Below are positions 14,073 to 17,035 of a stretch of DNA of 17,035 nucleotides, in pieces. Within the stretch, counting starts at the first letter, position 1, and each line of letters opens with the position of its first letter. The notes under the pieces are model-generated. The model saw only the letters and a program-made list of their open reading frames with translations. It did no database searches and was not told where the DNA came from. This DNA is from Planctomycetaceae bacterium. Lineage in GTDB: Bacteria > Planctomycetota > Planctomycetia > Pirellulales > Pirellulaceae. The stretch spans positions 1 to 17,035 of the forward strand of contig JAHEAM010000014.1 in the NCBI GenBank assembly GCA_024642765.1, written 5' to 3'. The position numbers were made by a program, and so were the translations under genes.

Positions 14073-14609
14073 ATGCCTACGAAAACGATTTCTCCAGGAA
14101 TCACACTTTTTGACCTCGACGATCGGAAGGGATTCATGGTTCGAATCTGTCGTAAAGGCAAACGTTTGAATGAGTGCTTTTCGGTGGTACGTTGCAGAAG
14201 TTTGCGCAAGGCGCGGAGCGCGGCGGAAGCACGTTACGCGGAACTGCTCAAACATTATGGCCCAACGCCAACGCCGGCCAAAAACCAAATGACTTCACGC
14301 AACTCGACGGGACGCGTCGGCATTCACATCGCTCACTCCGTCAGCAAACGTTGGCCAGACTGCGAATCCTGGGCCTATTGCGCCTCGTGGGTGGACGCCG
14401 AAGGCAAACGCAGAAAAATCAATTTCGCTTGGGAAAAATATGGCAAACAAAACGCCTGGAGATTGGCCTGCATCGCCCGAGACAAAGAATCAACAGACCG
14501 TGAAGCTATCGTAAGTACAAGCGAACGCTCCAAAAAAACGACGCCGAAACGAAAACTAATTTTTCGAAGTAGACATTTAGTACTGCGAAACGTCGAAAAC
14601 AACGGCTAG
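14073..14609 (+). CDS. Small basic protein with two AP2-like halves
   Basis: Predicted 178 aa, strongly basic. Residues about 80-140 read like a bacterial AP2 domain: 'STGRVGIHIA', 'SWAYCASWVDAEGKRRKINF' and 'EKYGKQNAWRLACIARDK', with the expected strand-strand-strand-helix order. Residues about 8-62 repeat the same pattern more loosely ('PGITLFDLDDRKGFMVRI', 'KRLNECFSV', 'SLRKARSAAEARYAEL'), so the protein looks like two related domains joined by a Pro/Thr-rich linker. AP2 domains bind DNA, and in bacteria they often occur in mobile-element or phage proteins, but no such element is visible here. The C-terminal 35 residues are Lys/Arg/Ser-rich and probably disordered. Its 3' end overlaps the convergent M20 dipeptidase gene by 33 bp. 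It could be a DNA-binding protein for the neighbourhood or an unrelated resident gene. Confidence 0.65.
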   Translation: MPTKTISPGITLFDLDDRKGFMVRICRKGKRLNECFSVVRCRSLRKARSAAEARYAELLKHYGPTPTPAKNQMTSRNSTGRVGIHIAHSVSKRWPDCESWAYCASWVDAEGKRRKINFAWEKYGKQNAWRLACIARDKESTDREAIVSTSERSKKTTPKRKLIFRSRHLVLRNVENNG

Positions 14610-15986
14610 TTCATCTAACAAATGGCAACTTGTTTTGATTCCTTTTTGGAAATCGTTCAAGGAAAATTTCTCGTTGGGGCTGTGCAGGTTGTCGTCGTCT
14701 TGACCCCAGCCCAGCAGAAGCGTGTCGATCTGCAACTCATTCGTAAAAAGACTTACGACTGGAATACTTCCTCCGGAACGGATGTACACGGGACGCCGCC
14801 CGAAGCCTGCCTGAATTGCCGCGGCCGCCGCCTGCATGTATTTACTATTCGTTTCCAAGACAAACGCCGCGACACCCGCCGAACTATTGACTTCAAATTG
14901 GATTCCGGGAGGACATTTCTCTTCCAACCAATGGACCACGGCCTCTTTGATTTTTTGGGGGTTTTGGTGCGGAACAAGACGAAAACTAAATTTCGCCGAC
15001 GCCAAGGCAGGCAATACGGTTTTCGCACCAGCGTCTTGATAACCACTCGTCAAACCATGAATATCAAACGATGGTCGACACCAACGACGCTGTAGTGTTG
15101 AATAACCCTTTTCGCCAAAAAGTTCGTTAGCACCCACTTCGTCTCGAAACTGATTTTCAGAGAAATCAAGTTTCTGCAACTGAACCTGTTCATCGTTGGA
15201 AAGTTCTTGAACCTCATCATAGAAACCTGGAATTTGAATACGTCCTCCCTGATCAACAATTGAGCCTAGTATCGAGCAAAGTGCATTCGCCGGATTGCTT
15301 ACTGAACCGCCAAAATACCCCGAATGCAAATCGCGATTCGGTCCTGTCAATATGACTTCGAAGTACACGCCACCACGCAAGCCATGAGTAATTGCTGGTT
15401 TCTCTGAGGCATATTGCGAGCAATCGCTGATGACCGCGATGTCGGCCCGCAGTTTTTCTTTTGCTGATTCCGCCCTAAGCGGTTCGTTTCGAAAGAACGC
15501 CTTCAGTCCGGCGCCGCCTGATTCTTCTTCGCCCTCAATTAAAAACTTGACTTGGATCGGCAATTTACCTTTGGTTTGCAAATAGCTTTCGACTCCAAAA
15601 ACGTGCGTTAACAATTGACCTTTGTTGTCCGTTGCACCACGGGCGTAAACGTTTCCATCGCGAATGGTTGGCTCGAAGGGCGGCGTTGTCCATTCGCCCA
15701 AGGGGTCAGGTGGCTGCACGTCATAGTGCCCATAGATCAACACAGTCGGCGCACCGGCTACCGGCGGAGATTGCGCAAACACAAGTGGCTGTCCACAAGT
15801 CTCAATCAGTTCGGTTTGCAAACCGATGCATTTAAATTTGGCGTGCAACCAACTTGCTGCGCGACGCGTGTCAGTAACGTACGCTGGGTCCGTACCGATA
15901 CTGGGGATTCGCAACAGTTCGAACAACTCGTCTTGAAAACGAAATTGATTGTTTTCGATAAACGCCTCAATCGTTTCGCTCGCCAT
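14577..15986 (-). CDS. M20-family zinc dipeptidase
   Basis: Predicted 469 aa, cytosolic, typical length for M20 dipeptidases (PepV/CNDP-like). The di-zinc site is complete: 'IYGHYDVQPPDP' (H87 ligand, D89 catalytic partner), 'ARGATDNKGQ' (D120 bridging), 'IEGEEESGG' (E153 general base, E154 ligand), 'VISDCSQ' (D188) and 'DDNLHSPNEKF' (H435). The dimerisation/substrate segment 'RDLHSGYFGGSV' (H221) is also present. The enzyme removes an amino acid from di- or tripeptides and is usually broad in specificity. It begins 3 bp after the prolyl-tRNA synthetase stop, so the two form a tight minus-strand unit. This suggests a housekeeping context, but a peptidase next to a ligase cluster could also turn over its products. 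The 3' end overlaps the AP2-like gene in convergent orientation. Confidence 0.93.
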   Translation of the reverse strand: MASETIEAFIENNQFRFQDELFELLRIPSIGTDPAYVTDTRRAASWLHAKFKCIGLQTELIETCGQPLVFAQSPPVAGAPTVLIYGHYDVQPPDPLGEWTTPPFEPTIRDGNVYARGATDNKGQLLTHVFGVESYLQTKGKLPIQVKFLIEGEEESGGAGLKAFFRNEPLRAESAKEKLRADIAVISDCSQYASEKPAITHGLRGGVYFEVILTGPNRDLHSGYFGGSVSNPANALCSILGSIVDQGGRIQIPGFYDEVQELSNDEQVQLQKLDFSENQFRDEVGANELFGEKGYSTLQRRWCRPSFDIHGLTSGYQDAGAKTVLPALASAKFSFRLVPHQNPQKIKEAVVHWLEEKCPPGIQFEVNSSAGVAAFVLETNSKYMQAAAAAIQAGFGRRPVYIRSGGSIPVVSLFTNELQIDTLLLGWGQDDDNLHSPNEKFSLNDFQKGIKTSCHLLDELAVVFDVSQY

Positions 15987-15989
15987 GGC

Positions 15990-17035
15990 TCAATAGGACT
16001 TCGCGAAAATCGCTCGGATCGTCGTTTTCTTTCCAGTGAATAGGCACGTGCCATCGATCGGCTCGTCGGCCAGAGGTATACAACGCACCGTCACTTTAAG
16101 CTCCTTCAAGACATCTTCGATTTCAGGCTCATCAACAAAATGACAATGTGCAAATCCGCCGTGAATCTCGGGATTGTCTTCGTTCTTCGCCGTAAAGTAC
16201 TCTTTGAATTCGTCGAGGTCAGTAATCACGCGGGTGTTCTCTTCGCGGAACTTCTTAGCTCGCTCGAACATGTTTTGCTGCATGTCATCTAGAATACTTG
16301 TAACATCTTCAAAAAACTTCTTACGGGCCATGCCTGTTGATTTTTCTTGGTCGCGTCGACCTATGAACACCGAGTCATTTTCGATATCGCGTGGACCGAC
16401 TTCAAGTCGAATCGGAACGCCGCGCTTGATTTGAGCCCATTTCTTTTCGCCGCCGCGCATGTCGCGAGCGTCAAGTTGAACCTCGAGTGGCCTGTCCATA
16501 TAGATTATCTTCTCAAGGTCGCGTTTGATTTTTTCACAGTGCTCGAGAACTTTGGCACGTTCTTCGTCATTGCGATAGATCGGCATGATGACGATATGCT
16601 TCGGCGCAATTCGAGGCGGCAACACCAAACCGTCGTCATCACTATGAGCCATGATCAATGCTCCGATCATCCGCGTCGACATACCCCACGAGGTCGTATA
16701 AGCAAAACTCTCGCCGCCGTTTTGGTCTTGAAATTTGATCTCTTGGGCACGTGAAAAATTCTGACCGAGGAAATGCGACGTGCCTGCTTGCAGGGCCTTA
16801 CGGTCTTGCATCATCGCTTCGATAGTCAACGTTGCATCCGCACCGGGAAAGCGTTCGCCTTTTGATTTCTCGCCGCGAATCACAGGAATCGCCATGTAGT
16901 TTTCCGCGAAATCCGCATAGACGTCGAGCATTGTGCGCGTTTCTTCCCAAGCTTCTTCCGCAGTGGCGTGAGCCGTGTGGCCCTCCTGCCAAAGAAACTC
17001 AGCGGTCCGCAAAAAAATTCGGGGTCTCATTTCCC
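15990..17035 (-). CDS. proS: Prolyl-tRNA synthetase, archaeal/eukaryotic type, C-terminal part (5' end outside window)
   Basis: About 347 codons of a class II synthetase, open at the window edge. Reading begins inside the catalytic domain at motif 2, 'RPRIFLRTAEFLWQEGHTAH'. Next come 'ALQAGTSHFLGQNFS' and motif 3, 'AYTTSWGMSTRMIGALIMAH' with the class II arginine, then 'DGLVLPPRIAP'. The anticodon-binding domain starts at 'KHIVIMPIY'. The C-terminal zinc-like domain ends in 'GTCLFTGKKTTIRAIFAKSY', and a terminal tyrosine is characteristic of this ProRS class. The enzyme charges tRNA-Pro with proline. This form lacks the INS editing domain seen in E. coli-type ProRS; the missing N-terminus cannot be judged. 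The type occurs in scattered bacteria besides archaea and eukaryotes. Cotranscribed with the M20 dipeptidase downstream. Confidence 0.93.
   Translation of the reverse strand, partial: EMRPRIFLRTAEFLWQEGHTAHATAEEAWEETRTMLDVYADFAENYMAIPVIRGEKSKGERFPGADATLTIEAMMQDRKALQAGTSHFLGQNFSRAQEIKFQDQNGGESFAYTTSWGMSTRMIGALIMAHSDDDGLVLPPRIAPKHIVIMPIYRNDEERAKVLEHCEKIKRDLEKIIYMDRPLEVQLDARDMRGGEKKWAQIKRGVPIRLEVGPRDIENDSVFIGRRDQEKSTGMARKKFFEDVTSILDDMQQNMFERAKKFREENTRVITDLDEFKEYFTAKNEDNPEIHGGFAHCHFVDEPEIEDVLKELKVTVRCIPLADEPIDGTCLFTGKKTTIRAIFAKSY

Overview
The window looks like chromosomal DNA from a free-living bacterium, most probably a planctomycete (Pirellulales-like). This rests on the mix of families (a TIGR03790-type exported protein, an AP2-like small protein, an archaeal/eukaryotic-type ProRS), on moderate GC, and on the scarcity of Shine-Dalgarno sequences. 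The taxonomic call is an inference. I see no rRNA, tRNA, CRISPR array, IS element or convincing intrinsic terminator.

Left flank (1-2147): the C-terminal end of an FGGY-family sugar kinase (+), then on the minus strand a 90-aa single-pass membrane protein and a secreted TIGR03790-family protein of unknown function.

Core (2148-13983): nine genes built around amide-bond chemistry. In order they are: a GCS2-type carboxylate-amine ligase fused to a CBS pair (+); two paralogous ATP-grasp ligases (minus, tandem, 24 bp apart); glycogen synthase GlgA (+, divergent from the ligases); a third paralogous ATP-grasp ligase (+); then a four-gene run on the plus strand. That run holds a cyanophycinase/peptidase E (S51)-like protein, an alpha/beta hydrolase with an N-terminal early-set (CBM48/Fes-N-like) domain translationally coupled to it (ATGATGA overlap), a RimK/glutathione-synthetase-like ATP-grasp ligase, and a second alpha/beta hydrolase. 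So five predicted amidoligases of two folds, three serine hydrolases and a starch/glycogen synthase sit together. The simplest reading is an uncharacterised pathway that makes and hydrolyses an amino-acid- or peptide-containing compound. This could be a small peptide, a storage polymer, or a peptidyl-modified glucan. The substrate cannot be read from sequence.

Right flank (13984-17035): a basic AP2-like protein with two related halves (+), converging on and overlapping an M20 zinc dipeptidase (minus). The dipeptidase follows the C-terminal part of an archaeal/eukaryotic-type prolyl-tRNA synthetase by 3 bp; that gene runs off the window edge. The only gene-free stretch over 300 bp is 9467-9807, upstream of the S51-like gene. 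It holds two mini-ORFs and small competing hairpins but no recognisable RNA family.
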